This document shows, in pieces, positions 48,493 through 59,931 of a DNA stretch of 64,000 bases. This stretch comes from Drosophila pseudoobscura (taxonomy: Eukaryota > Arthropoda > Insecta > Diptera > Drosophilidae). Position 1 is the stretch's first letter, and every line of letters begins with the position of its first letter. The stretch covers positions 45,647,869 through 45,711,868 of the forward strand of contig NC_046683.1 in assembly GCF_009870125.1 (NCBI RefSeq), written 5' to 3'. Under the pieces are notes generated by a model that saw only the letters and a list, made by a program, of their open reading frames with translations, made no database searches and was not told the origin of the DNA. The translations under genes were made by a program, and so were the position numbers.

Positions 48493-51400
48493 TCACGACA
48501 TCTTGATACCCAGCGCCCGACTCGAGTATTCGTAGACGACATAGCTGATGGAGACGGCAGGCAGGACTTTGAGGAAGTTTGGCGTTATTCCTCGATACAA
48601 CCCCGTCAGACCCTCCTGCCGCACAATCTTGCGGAACAAGCCGGTCATCGTCTCCTCGCCACTGTGCGCATCGCTGCTCTTCAGGGGAATCAGCGTCTTC
48701 CGTTTCTGGTTGGTAATTGTTTCGGCGGCTGCGGACAAGAACAGTTAGGACCACTCGCTATTAACAAAAAGACAATGGTGCTTACCTTGTGCCTGTAGCC
48801 GTGTTCGCACGAGGGCCAGCGGGTACGAGCAGAGCTGTCCCAGCGCGCTCGATGTGCTGCCGCAGGCCAGGAGTACCAGGAAGCTGGGCTGCTCGTTGTT
48901 GTCGTGGCTGGCAATGTAACGTCTCTTCAGAGTCTCGTAGACGGCCAGATCTATGCCAGCATAGGGCAGGATGCCCAGTATGTTGGGCACATAGCCGCGG
49001 TAGAAACTGCGCGCACCCTCGTTCTTGTAGATCTTGGCCGCGGCATCGGCTATGCCCGCGTACTGTCCAGTCTTCCGAAGCGCCAGCCGGGTCTTTAATA
49101 CTTCCATGGGATATATGATGGTCTGAGAAATGCCGCCTGCCGCAGCACCGGCATAGAAGCGCTCCACAATGCTCATCTGCCTGCTGGCGTCCTCGCCACG
49201 AATCAGTCGCTTCATTTGCTCGTACGCCGCAAACTTGAGCGCCGTTTCCGGTGCAATCTTGAGGACATTGATGCCATTGCCGCGCCACATGCTCCGCGAT
49301 CCGCCCTCGTTCAACATGATTTGTGCACACTCTGAGATTCCCATTTTTGTCGTTTGGACCTGCAGGAAGATGCACATTTAGATATCTTGGGTCGAGGCCA
49401 CGTCTGCGGGGTTGCAAGACTCACCTGAAGGTAGACCTTGATTCTGTCCAGAGGCGCTGTGCACGTTCGCGACACTCCACCGGCAATGCCACCAGCCACA
49501 AGGTGTCGCCACCAGAGGCCCGTCTGCATCTCCTTTTGTGTGAAGTCATCAGGTACATTCATATCCTCGCCAATGTCGAGGTACTGCAAGGATCAAAAAG
49601 AACATCTTAGGTCACTTCGAAGCCGAATAAGAGAGTCCATATTCAGTACATTTGAAAAGCTACGATGAATGGAATGACTTTCTAGTCTACTTTAAGAGAG
49701 GTTGTGCTGGGTCTCTGGCCCGTACCCGTACCCGTACCCGTGGTGCTTCCTTTTCTTGATACATGATCGATGGCGATTGCAGCCATTCCTGCCCCCTCCA
49801 GTCTGCCTGAAAGTTAGCTCCAGTTTATATTGGTTTTCGCTTCAATCAGAACTAGCATCGACAACAGTACTTTTGCCTCTCCAAGCCACCAGAAGCGAAA
49901 GCAGAAACAGAAGCAGTAGCAGAAGCAAAGGCAGTGCCACACAACATTAAGAGAATTACGGAAGCGAGAAGCAAATGCAATACTAGCGGCAACAAAGGTT
50001 ATATCATTCACATTGGTTTGCATCGGTGGTGCATACATACATATGTACGGGTATGTACGAGTATATTTGTGTATCCCAGTCGTGCCTCCACTATATATAC
50101 CTAATTTTCGCGATTTCTGCTTTCCCCTAACGTGTGGCTGCCCTGCCCCACTGGTCCGCCCTGCCAATTTGTTGTGTAATTTGTGTAAAATGTGCTAAAC
50201 CAGGGAATGAAATAAGGAACATTTTCTACATGTTTGCATAGCTTTTGGCTTTCTTTTGCGATTCAAAACGAATTATTAGTTGATAAGCTGCTCAAGAAAA
50301 CAACAAATAAAAGCTGTCTGAGCATGATAACCGCGAAACTGCGAAACCGCAGAACTGAAACCCAATTATCAGGTCTTGTGATTCCGAAAGCTCTCGGACG
50401 GAGCGGGACGGTACGGGACAAACAACAAACGGAAACGAATGGAAAAGTCCGATTGATGATTGGCCAGAATGGGGTTCTTGGAAGACGATTCCAGGCCGTC
50501 TGCGAGTGTGGGAAGGGGGGGGCAATTTTCAAGGTGAAAATCAAAAAAGTCATTTCCCTTTGACCGTGATGGATGATGGCACTGAAGTCAATTATGATAT
50601 TTAACTAAGCGAACAGAACAGAGTACAATCAAAACAAATCACACACCATGCTTGGATAAAAGACAAACATGCAAATAACAGCCGATCTGTCAGGGTTAAA
50701 GTGTATAATATGTGTAGTACATATATTTAACAGAATATCACGGGTAAATTGTTGATCTTTGCTCCGATATATCTGTTGTGTTGTGGTATAAATGAGTGAT
50801 AGAAGCCAATGAGAATTAACAAAATTGTTGTGGATTGTCATGCCTGTTGGAATTTATTATTTCCGAATTTTTATAGATAATTATTTTATATATACCATAC
50901 AAACATATGTACATACATATGTCTAGAGCGAGGCACATGACTGCAAAAAAAGCTTCTTTTCTTTATACAAAATAATCTATTTTTAAAATGCTGCCTCGAT
51001 TTTGGCTCACATACGTGGAAGTGGAATTGACTGTCAAAGGACTGCTGCAGAGGCGGCCAAATCGGGTTATTAAACGATTCGATTAGTGGAGCTATTCAAT
51101 GGCTTGCATCGGATCAGACAATGGGCTGTAGGCCTGATCGCTTGACCAACTCCACCAAGGCCAGTCCGATCGATCCAGCGCGATCGATCCCATGGCCAGC
51201 ACCAATCCAAGACCAGAAGGTAAACGGTGCCAAGGGAGCCCGCCTTGGACTTGGAATGCCCTCCCCCCATTGGAATGGATGGCGTTGACCGAGCGTTTGG
51301 ACGTTGACTCAGACTCTGTTCCGGTTATGGAATTTGCCCGACGTTATTTCCATCTCCAAAGTGTTTTTCCCCTCCGCCGAAGGCAGACGGCCGACGGCCA

Positions 51401-54400
51401 GACGTCCAGACGGAGATGCGGACGTCAGCAGCGAGGGTAAACAACAATGTAAGAGCACGTTCAATCAACAAGTTTATAAAAAGCGAGAAAAGTGTTTACG
51501 CATTTGACGTCACCATTTGACGCGGGGGCCGGGCCGGGCCTGACCACACACAGCAGGGCACGGCATATGAGGCATGTGGGCAGGAGGTCAAGGAGGGGCA
51601 CTGAGTCAGCACCCCACACATACACGCCTGACACACAAACGCACACAAATACATGCACAAAGTTATGCAGAGAGCAAAAGCCATGACGATTTTAGGCGCC
51701 TGGCAACAAGCAGACGCGCAGACGCACACACACACACACACACTGAAGCGATAGAAAAAGAGAGAGAAGTGGTGCGGGAGAGCCACGCGCAGCGCAAATC
51801 TTAGGCGGGCGCGTGCGTGTGTGTGTGTGTGTGTGTGAGTGAAGTATGTCGTCGATCGACGCGATCAAAAGGCAGACATAAACCGGTTTCATATCAAGCG
51901 CCGTCGTATTTTGGCGGCTTGTTGCCATGCGCCCCGCATGGTTCATGGTGCAATGTAACTGAAAACCCAAATCAAATCCGAGACGCACAACGAATTGTGT
52001 AAGGTGCACAGGGTGCAGCACCGTTACAAATGATCTTGAATGGAACGCCAAGTGCTGCCACTCTATGGGGTACTTCGCGGCAAGTGGGACGCGACGCTCT
52101 TTTGAACTTCGCGGGAAAAACCAGCAAAACGATAAGATAAAAGCGAAATGAGTCAGCTTCCGTTGCACAAGCAACGGGGGACCACAGCCCAGGGCTTTCG
52201 AGATGGCGGTGATGTGGAGTATCATCTGAAGAAGCTAAGTGGTCTATTAGAGACACCTACCCGTCCCATCATGTCACGGAATATGACTACGAAATCCTCC
52301 ATCATGTCGCCAGCGACTGCCATCTGCTGTATGTTGTGGTAATCGACAGGCAAATTGTAGTGATATGTGCTATTCCGTATCATTTTGTTATTCTGTGTGT
52401 GTCACTTCACAACACTGTTTTCGGGGGTTCCTTGAATCCCAAATGCTGCAATGCGTGCTGTAAGCTGTATTACAGTTCCGCTTCACTTCCGCTTTATAGT
52501 GTCCGGAATGTGGCTTTCACTGTGAGCAAACTTTCACTCGGAGCAATTCAAAAAAAATATGCAGCTCTCTTATGATTTTCCTCGCCACTCTAGCCGCGCA
52601 CAGATGAGGAGGCTAGACTTTGCTCGAAGCGTTAGATTAAATTAAGATTGTTCCACAGCTGTCGCGAAAGAGAACAAAGCAGTCTCTCGTTCAGGCTCAA
52701 TTATATAACTACACTCCAGCTCGGTGGCGTTCGATAGGGGGCCGAGTGATACAATGCGCGCACAACCTTCACGCGAGCCAAACGAAAAAAGACTGAGAGC
52801 ACTGCGACGATCGCACCGCCGCCGAAGCTTCGCGATTTTTTTGTCGTCGGTGCAGGCGCTCACTCTTGCGGCTCTGTGCTTTTTGCCCTACCTCTCTCTC
52901 GCTCTCTGCCTCACTCTGCGGCCGCCCATCGCTTTATTAGTGGGTTGCGCGTGTGGGGTTGTGAGCCACCATCTCCCCCTCTGATGCTGCCCTCCAGCAT
53001 TGGGAGGCTTCCCGACAGTTAGAATGTTATTAGAAAACAATGATTGGGAAAACATTTGATTAGTGGATGGCGACAGCCAGACAGTACCCAAAACAAAAAG
53101 AAAAGAGTCGAAACCCCAAATATCGTAGGGGTAAGTCGCTTCGATTTTTGGGAGGATTTTTGATTTACTCAACTGAATGGAATTTTGACAATTAGGCCAG
53201 AATCCTCTATGAAATATCATATGGGAATAGATCCGAATGGCCCCGCCAGGAATCCCAGTTACATATGTACATCCCTTGTACAATGCACCCTCGACGGCTA
53301 CGAACAGCAGGTATTTGGAGAGAGCTACTCGTAATAAACAATAGCTCCAGTCAATGGGCAAGACGGTTTGACAGTTATTTGGCAGCTTTTGATTACAGGT
53401 TGCGTGACTTTATCTCAAACTGAATTTTCGCGTGTGGAACCGGTTTTGGCCGACTTCGGTGAATACCAAGGGTCTGATAGCCACATGACAAGCGTGTGAC
53501 TGGCTGTCTGGCTGGGGGATGACGCTCCATTCGGCTGCTGCGCCATAGGTGATCTTGGGACTTGGACGTGGAACATTTACAGCCACCATTGTAACACCTG
53601 CATACGTCAGGAGCTAGGAGCTTGGATTTGATAAGGCCAATTCCAGAGAGCAGTCCCAAAGGTCCCCGGGAATATTTTGGAGCGTCGTCAACAGAAAACA
53701 AATTCTAAATCCGCAAAACAACCTCGATTTACCCTTATCATTGGAAAGCACACGCTTCTATCGTTGGAGATAAGCAGCAATGAGGACTCGAGGAAACCTC
53801 CAGACACACCCATTTTTCAAGTGGCGACTGCAGCCCAGCACAGCCCCGCCGCAATGCCTAATACCTTAACTAGTTTCAATGAATTTATGGCCCCTTCCTC
53901 AAGGCCACTGCCGTGCCACTATTGGACATTTAACGATCCAATTTCTGGTCCAAATTGGCACTGTCTCAAAGGAAACGATGAACCACAATTTAGGCACGGC
54001 ATTCGACAGCTTAAATATACAATAGCAGAGCCCATTGCATGACAGGGGCGTGTCGCAAAACGTCCCATTGGAGTCTGTCATGCATCTTACCCCTAACATA
54101 CAATGAGCTTGCGAATGCAGGGGCCAGGCCAAGTCATAGCACCGCAATCGTTTGCAATTTAACTCTAGGAATATCATATAACAATGAGTCAAGGCTTTGC
54201 GGGTCTTTTCAACGGTAATTTCTTCGTAATTTTGAGGCATTGTTTGTAGAAACTTTAGGACTGCCGCTCCGTTACCGAGAAAAGCTTGTTTATAGAATAC
54301 TATACGTACGAGTACACTTCACCGAACGTCGCGGCGATCCGTTTCCAGTTCTGTTTGATGACTCCCAGAACGTGCGGACGGACAGGTTATCACTAGTTAT

Positions 54401-57400
54401 GGGACCTCTCAGTTTCGAAGCCAGTCAACAGTTTCCAAACTGGACTGGACTGGAGCATCGGCGGACTTTGATTAAAGCAAAAATTCGAGAATTCGCTTAA
54501 TTCGTAATAATAAATATTGTGTTTGTGCAACTGACGACAGAGGAAACATGTAAAGGTCTTATCAGCGCCGGAATGCGTTCAATCTGGATGCGATTGAGCC
54601 ATTTGGCCATTTGACCAATCAATCATGGCATGAAAGGCAGCCTAATTACAAAGGCAACTCATTTGGAACCCCACTTTGTGCGCAGGCTACGTTTAAGTAG
54701 AGGTTTACTCTCACGTTTGGGCCTGGCTAAAAATTAGAACCTAGCAATCTGCAGTCAGTAGCCGCCTGAGGTACGTCAGAGGCCAAGAACCGGCTACTAC
54801 GACAGAATCAGCTTGACAACCAAACGGCCAGCCGGGGCCCCTGGAGTGGCTCCAGCCGGTTGACCTTAAGATTCAGGTCTGGTCTGCCACAATCGCGAAA
54901 AATGTCGAAGAGCAATAATCTGAAATTTGAAAGCTGTTTCGCTGGGGAAGATCTGCTTGTTCTTTCTGGGAAGAGCTGCAGAGGCGGCCAGGGGCCAGGG
55001 GCCAGGCAGGCCAAGTGACTGTCAAATTTGAGTGGAATTGATATCAATTGCTGGAGCTGTCCGCATGTAAACAGAATGATTATGCAGACAACAAAGCAGG
55101 CGCTAGCATCGTCACCTGCCCACAACCCGCACCACACTCGAAAACAATGAAATGTGATTTTTAACCGACCATAATCATCCCGATAAGCGGGCGGGAAAGA
55201 GATCTGTAAGGAACGTAAGCGGGCGGCCCAACCCCGGACGGGCCTCTCATTTAAAACATTATTAAACAGTACGTATTTGATAAGGTAGTTTGTATACCGA
55301 TTTGAATCAGATGAGATGATGAAATATATACAAAACTCTTGCGTCAGGCCAGAGCGAAAGCTTTTGTCATGCAAGGACCAACACGGAGCCATCGCTTCCG
55401 CTCTGGATCTGGATCTGGATATGGATTCATTATTTTCGAATGTAGAATGTGGAATGCATACAATAGTCAGTACATAGTCATGCAGATGAATGTTCTATGG
55501 GGACTAGGATGATCTATACCGAATGATAAGCCTTCGCTGGTGGAGAGGATGGATGTGTTGCGTTGTGGTTGTGGCAGTGTATGGGCGTGTGGGCGTATGG
55601 GCGTATGGGCATATGGGCACCCTCGAACTACGTGAGGACTACAACAATAGTAATGGTAATCTTAGAATCATAGTTTTGACGATATGTACCTTCAGATCTT
55701 CCTCAGTTAGTCAGGAGTTGTAAGTGTGGAGGTACTACAGAGGCAGTTTAGAGCGTATGTACGAGATTATGTGGAGTGTTTTTTTGTTTGTTTTTCGATA
55801 TGGTAACGCATGGTAACGAAACGAGGGTATAAGATTGTAAAATTGGACAATTAGTTTAAAATACGAAACGTTAAACAACTACAATGTCTGAGACGGAACA
55901 AGCGCCGATGATAGTGAGAGCCTTCCCAGAGGCGGAGGCCTCTGGGCAAACCCCCACCGGACGGGACAGGAAAGGATATTAAAATTAAGCGCTACACGTT
56001 AAGGCTTGCACTAATAGCTACACTAACTAGGAGGAGATTCGAGCGCGCTCCTGTCCCTGCCAAACTTACAGTAGAGTGCCGCCAGAATTTGATCAGATCG
56101 TGTATGTCCGTAGAGGGAGCCAATAGCATAAAGTCGCGCCACTCGTTAAAGCTTATGTTAAGGCTGCCATCTTTGTCCATTCTGCAAACAGGGAGAGAGA
56201 TACCATCAATATACGGAATACATGCAGAGCATATATATTATATATCGCACCTGGTTAGCAGTTTTCTAGCCTCGTCCACGTCAATGTCCAGGCCCAGGTC
56301 CTTGAAAGCAGATATTAGCTCCTCCAAATCCACTTTGCCTGCAATCAACGCCATGCCATGACATCATCCGTGATACACATGTGTATACAGAATAATCTAA
56401 TAAGCCATCCAACTCACCATCACGGTTTCTATCTAGGTGCGAGAACTGTAGACACAGGTTCTTCTCGTGCTCCCGTACATAGTGCAGGAATTCAGCGAAG
56501 CCCACGTTGCCACTTTGGTTCTTGTCCGACTGCTGCATGAATTTCTGGAAGAGTAAGGCAACGTTAGGAACGTGTTAATTACTTAGATAGAAATCAATAG
56601 AACAAATGCTTCTTATCGTAAAGGCTTCGTGCCGCGTGGAAACCATACAAATCTCAGCAGTCGCATCGCATCTTGCTTTATCATCTTCCTCAAATCAGGG
56701 AATTGTTGCATACATATGTATTTACTCGTAATAATAGTCTGTATAAATTAGATTCGCATACGCTTTTGACAGTACAGCTGTCAAGGACACATATTATTGA
56801 TCTTTCGCCGTTCTCTATAGAATACCGCAACAAAAGCATTACAATTTGAAAGATTTCCGAGGCCCGGGGCTGGGCACTGTCCCTCACCCATGTGGCCAAT
56901 TTATGTTAATCCCAGCGACACTTGGCAGACACTGCCGCATGCCGCAGTGGCCCTCCCTGCCACCCCTGCTACCAACCACTCACCTCCGCGTAGACGCTCG
57001 ACAGGCCAAACTCGTGCAGCGCCGCCGATAGATCGTGTATGTCGACCTTGCCGTCGCCGTCCCGGTCCAACTGATTGAAGATACGCTCGAGTCGCTCCTC
57101 GTCCTCGGCTGGTATTTCCGTGGGCATGATGGCCATTGGTATGCCGTTGCCAGAGCTGGAGACAGTATCCGGCGGCGGCACCGACTGGAGGTTGTAGGGC
57201 ATAGTGGCAAGATGGGCATATTGCAGACTATTGAAGTTGTGGGCCGCACTGTGCTCATAGCTGGTGGCAAGGGTCGATGGCTTCAGTGGCGCGTAGATGG
57301 CATGGGCCTGTTGTGCAAAATTGGTCGGCGGATCCGGCGTCAAGTCAATGTCAATTCGATGGCCTGGTTCCGGCTGCGGCTGCTCCTGCTTCTGCTGCTG

Positions 57401-57472
57401 CTGCTGCTCCAACTGCTGCTTACTTACTTCTAGGGATGCGCTGTTTTCAATTCCAACTTGCTTTCTGACCAT
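48493..57472 (-). CDS. SCaMC: Calcium-binding mitochondrial ATP-Mg/phosphate carrier (SCaMC)
   Basis: Short calcium-binding mitochondrial carrier (SLC25A23/24/25 type). It exchanges ATP-Mg for phosphate across the inner mitochondrial membrane and is controlled by cytosolic-side calcium. Seven exons: 56984-57472, 56418-56544, 56251-56338, 56070-56181, 49425-49583, 48786-49359, 48493-48728; phases agree and give 594 residues. Residues 1-130 are Gln- and Pro-rich and low-complexity. Four EF-hands follow: 136-147 ([12 protein letters not shown]), 170-181, 201-212 (DRNRDGKVDLEE) and 237-248 ([12 protein letters not shown]). Three carrier repeats are marked by PLDRIK at 316, PMEVLK at 409 and PLALVR at 505. 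A 6.5-kb intron divides the EF-hand exons from the carrier exons exactly at a domain border, at phase 0. That layout suits an alternative promoter; see 52261-52383. In D. melanogaster I believe this is CG32103. Confidence 0.94.
51725..51837. repeat. Inverted (CA)n / (GT)n microsatellite pair
   Basis: A 19-base CA tract (51725-51743) and a 21-base GT tract (51817-51837) are separated by 73 bases and are complementary. A transcript across them could form a hairpin. They lie in the SCaMC intron just downstream (in the sense of that gene) of the alternative exon. Confidence 0.75.
52261..52383 (-). CDS. SCaMC: Candidate alternative first exon of SCaMC (isoform without EF-hands)
   Basis: On the minus strand, an ATG at 52381-52383 opens a 41-codon frame. 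It ends in [15 protein letters not shown] and a donor GTAGGT at 52260, in phase 0. Exon 5 of SCaMC (49583) starts in phase 0, so splicing would join ...DMMGR directly to YLDIGED. The result would be a 363-residue carrier with all three carrier repeats and no calcium-binding half. Internal ATGs at 52323 and 52305 are alternative starts. Support is the frame, the donor and the domain-border position. SLC25A25-type genes in other animals are known to use alternative N-termini. No transcript evidence is available here. Confidence 0.45.
52640..52980 (-). promoter_or_regulatory. Possible internal SCaMC promoter (GAGA-rich)
   Basis: The block is more GC-rich than the surrounding intron. It has a (GAGA)n-type stretch on the minus strand at about 52888-52912 and a NotI-like GCGGCCGC just beyond it. 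It lies 260 to 600 bases upstream of the candidate alternative exon. GAGA elements are common in Drosophila promoters. No clear TATA or initiator is seen in the right orientation. Confidence 0.3.
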
Positions 57473-58534
57473 TCTCCAGACTCGTGTGTACTTGTTTAGA
57501 GTGTTACTTGCTTTGTGGCGGATAACTCGTGTCTCGATCTCCTCTGGGAGTCTCGGGGTCTCGGTGTCTAAGGGCCTGGTATGCTTTTGGTGCTGAAATA
57601 CGTTGCAAACTATAGCGGGCTCCTCCTACTCCTATGGCTGGCGCATTTTGGTCTTCTCTTGGGGTATGCTAAGTCAAGCTGTGGGTCTGAAAATAAACAT
57701 TTAAATATATATATATATACATATACATATATAATAAGCAATTAACCTAATGCGAAGGTTTACGTGTGGAAAACCCCACTATAAACTGAAAGGTAAATTT
57801 GCATGTGTGAAAAATCGTTTCCCCGCAGATGAAGTCATCCACATTTGGCAGCAGATGGCAGTGCGGACTGTGTTGTGTGTGTGCGTGCTCATTATAATGT
57901 TATAATTAAAGCTGGGCTGGCCAGCAGACAGGAGCCGTGCAATCATTGATTTTTTTGAGGAGTCGAGCTAATTTTGAAGGCCAACGCATTTCCGGAAAGC
58001 CTTGAAAAATTGGCAGCCTCACGCACATGCACACGCACACAAGCACGCACATGTCCGTCCCACAAGTGAGTGAAGAGAAAGCGGGTTTCAGAGAGAGAAA
58101 GAGGGAGCCCACGCAATACTGGAACTTTCTATTACTCCATTTCCCTTGGGAAATTTCCTTCTAGCCTTATTGCATTTTCTCGCACCTTATGCACGCCTTT
58201 GGGCAGTTTTTTCGGCTGGGCAATGACTCAAATTTCACAGAATTTTTCGCGAATTGTTGCCAAATTGGCAAATTTTTATTCTGCAGTCGTCGTATTCAAA
58301 CGCACACACATGCATGTAAACGCACACTCACTCAACTGGATATGGATATGCAGAAGAAAGCGAACCCCAAAGCGAATTCCACGACGACAGGCTCTCTACG
58401 TACCGCGTTGGTTCACTGCTGCTGGGCCCGCGGATATATAGGAATTTGTGTGGCGATCGTTGCCTTTTTAATTTAAATAAAACGAAAGTGAGTGCTTGGC
58501 CAAGAAATTGTAACTCGAAGGCAGGATTTATCGT

Positions 58535-58610
58535 TAAAATATACCGTCCGACCCTCAGAAATTCATCAAAATATACCGTCTCACTTTAAAAATATACCGT
58601 AAATATACTG
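58535..58610. promoter_or_regulatory. ATATACCGT motif cluster
   Basis: Three ATATACCGT copies (ending at 58547, 58579 and 58600) lie within 70 bases. On the minus strand this reads ACGGTATATTT, close to a known Drosophila core-promoter motif (KTYRGTATWTTT) of broadly expressed genes. It is 1.1 kb upstream of the SCaMC start codon and in the right orientation for it. Confidence 0.4.
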
Positions 58611-58640
58611 ACGAATTCAAGTTCTATATTCCTCGACTTG

Positions 58641-58990
58641 TATATTCCGTGGAATATTACTAGCTATATAGCACATTTAGCCATGCCCACATAATTTTAT
58701 CCGATTAATCAATCAATTTTCTACTTGACTGGTTTATTTGAAACTCTTGCTTTTGTTGGATTTAGTCTAAAAAAAGGTTTTAGCGAAGAAGGTCAAACAA
58801 ATAGAGCGTAATAAAACGTAAGAGAAAAATCGTTACTATTGCTCAATTTTGATATTCCGTTTAATAATGCCGACTAACTAAAACCATTAGCTCTGCCCAT
58901 ATAATTTTAGGCCATTGATGAATACATTTTCTTCAAGATTGGCTAGTATTTAGTCCTTGCTTTTATTGTATTTTGACTAAACCAAAGCTT
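58641..58990 (+). repeat. Two diverged tandem copies of an interspersed repeat
   Basis: Copy A (58641-58780) and copy B (58851-58990) share GATATTCCGT/TATATTCCGT starts, the GCC(A/T)GCCCA(C/T)ATAATTTTA core, TGGCTAGT/CTGGTTTAT blocks and TTGCTTTT(G/A)TT(G/A)TTT. A third copy lies at 62183-62327. The core of A and the third copy share a 16-base exact match (ATAATTTTATCCGATT). Confidence 0.65.
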
Positions 58991-59351
58991 CAACAAAATA
59001 GTTAAACAAAAAAATAGTGGCAACGTAAGTGAGTATGGAGTGAGCCGTATGTGAGTATGGAAATTGTTGAGCTGAAAAGGTACATTGTGGAAGGAAAATC
59101 TCGAAAAAGGTCCAACCAAACTTGAGCGCCAAATAGACATTGTTTGAAAGTGACTGAACGAAAATGATTTCAACGCAATCCAGTGGAACAAATGGTGCAC
59201 GGAGCTACGATTTGAGGGAGCGAAAATTCATAAAATCTGCGTATGGAAGTTTTTATACCATTTGTTCTTTGAAAATTAAGTTTAATAGATTAAATTTATC
59301 AAATAACGTCGGCTCAATTGTGACCTCAAAAAGTACCGAAAAGTATTAAAA

Positions 59352-59458
59352 ATACCGTAAACGGTCACCCTTAACAACACCGCAACATGGTGTTAAAATT
59401 CAAAGTGCTGTTAAGCGCCAAGTGTAACTATCGATGCAGCATATCAGGTGTATCGATA
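59352..59458. promoter_or_regulatory. Cluster of ATACCGT, GGTCACCC and two DRE-like motifs
   Basis: ATACCGT (59352-59358), GGTCACCC (59363-59370, resembling Drosophila motif 1), TATCGATG (59429-59436) and TATCGATA (59451-59458, a perfect DRE palindrome) fall within 110 bases. This combination is typical of TATA-less housekeeping promoters in flies. Candidate target: the SCaMC full-length transcript. It lies just beyond the Gap69C 3' end. Confidence 0.4.
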
Positions 59459-59931
59459 CCATATAGCCTTGCATGTTAAGTTAACAGCGAGCTCAGATAT
59501 TCATATTTTTTGAATCGAGGCCAGGGTCATGTTCAGCCGTTTCATTCAATTCCGTCTACGATGGCATGGCCTTTAAAATTAAAAAAAAAGACCAACAAAA
59601 GACTCCATTACAGTTGATAACATAATATGTATTTTCTCTCCACTTCTGAATGTTTTGTTGTTTAAGATACACTTATATTTCAGCTAAATAATTTGTTATG
59701 GTAGGTCTATATAAAATTGGTCTAAACTGTGGAAATGAACGAGAATAGTTGCACTTTCTGTTTTAAAATTGGAGCATACAAGTGTGTTGGGGGAATTTCT
59801 GTTAATTACATTAAATGCGCGCACAACAGCTTCGTTCTCACATCAAGATAACAAAAAAAAAAAAGAACTCAACGAACGAAAAAATACATTGTGGTTCGGG
59901 TACATGGATCGGTTTTAGGGACAATAGCTCT

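Larger units (their letters stand above)
49584..56069 (-). other. SCaMC large intron between EF-hand and carrier exons
   Basis: A 6.5-kb intron. It contains the candidate alternative first exon (52261-52383), a GAGA-rich putative promoter (52640-52980), an inverted CA/GT microsatellite pair (51725-51837), and a TATGGGCG-type repeat near 55577-55620. No other gene is supported in it: open frames at 53393-54042 and 54808-55392 carry no domain. Confidence 0.6.
57473..59931. other. Gap between SCaMC start and Gap69C stop
   Basis: Holds the SCaMC leader and probably its promoter, followed by AT-rich DNA with two diverged repeat copies (58641-58780, 58851-58990). Clusters of ATACCGT and TATCGAT motifs lie on both sides of those copies. 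The 59500-59931 part should be the Gap69C 3' UTR. No coding sequence is supported. Confidence 0.5.
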
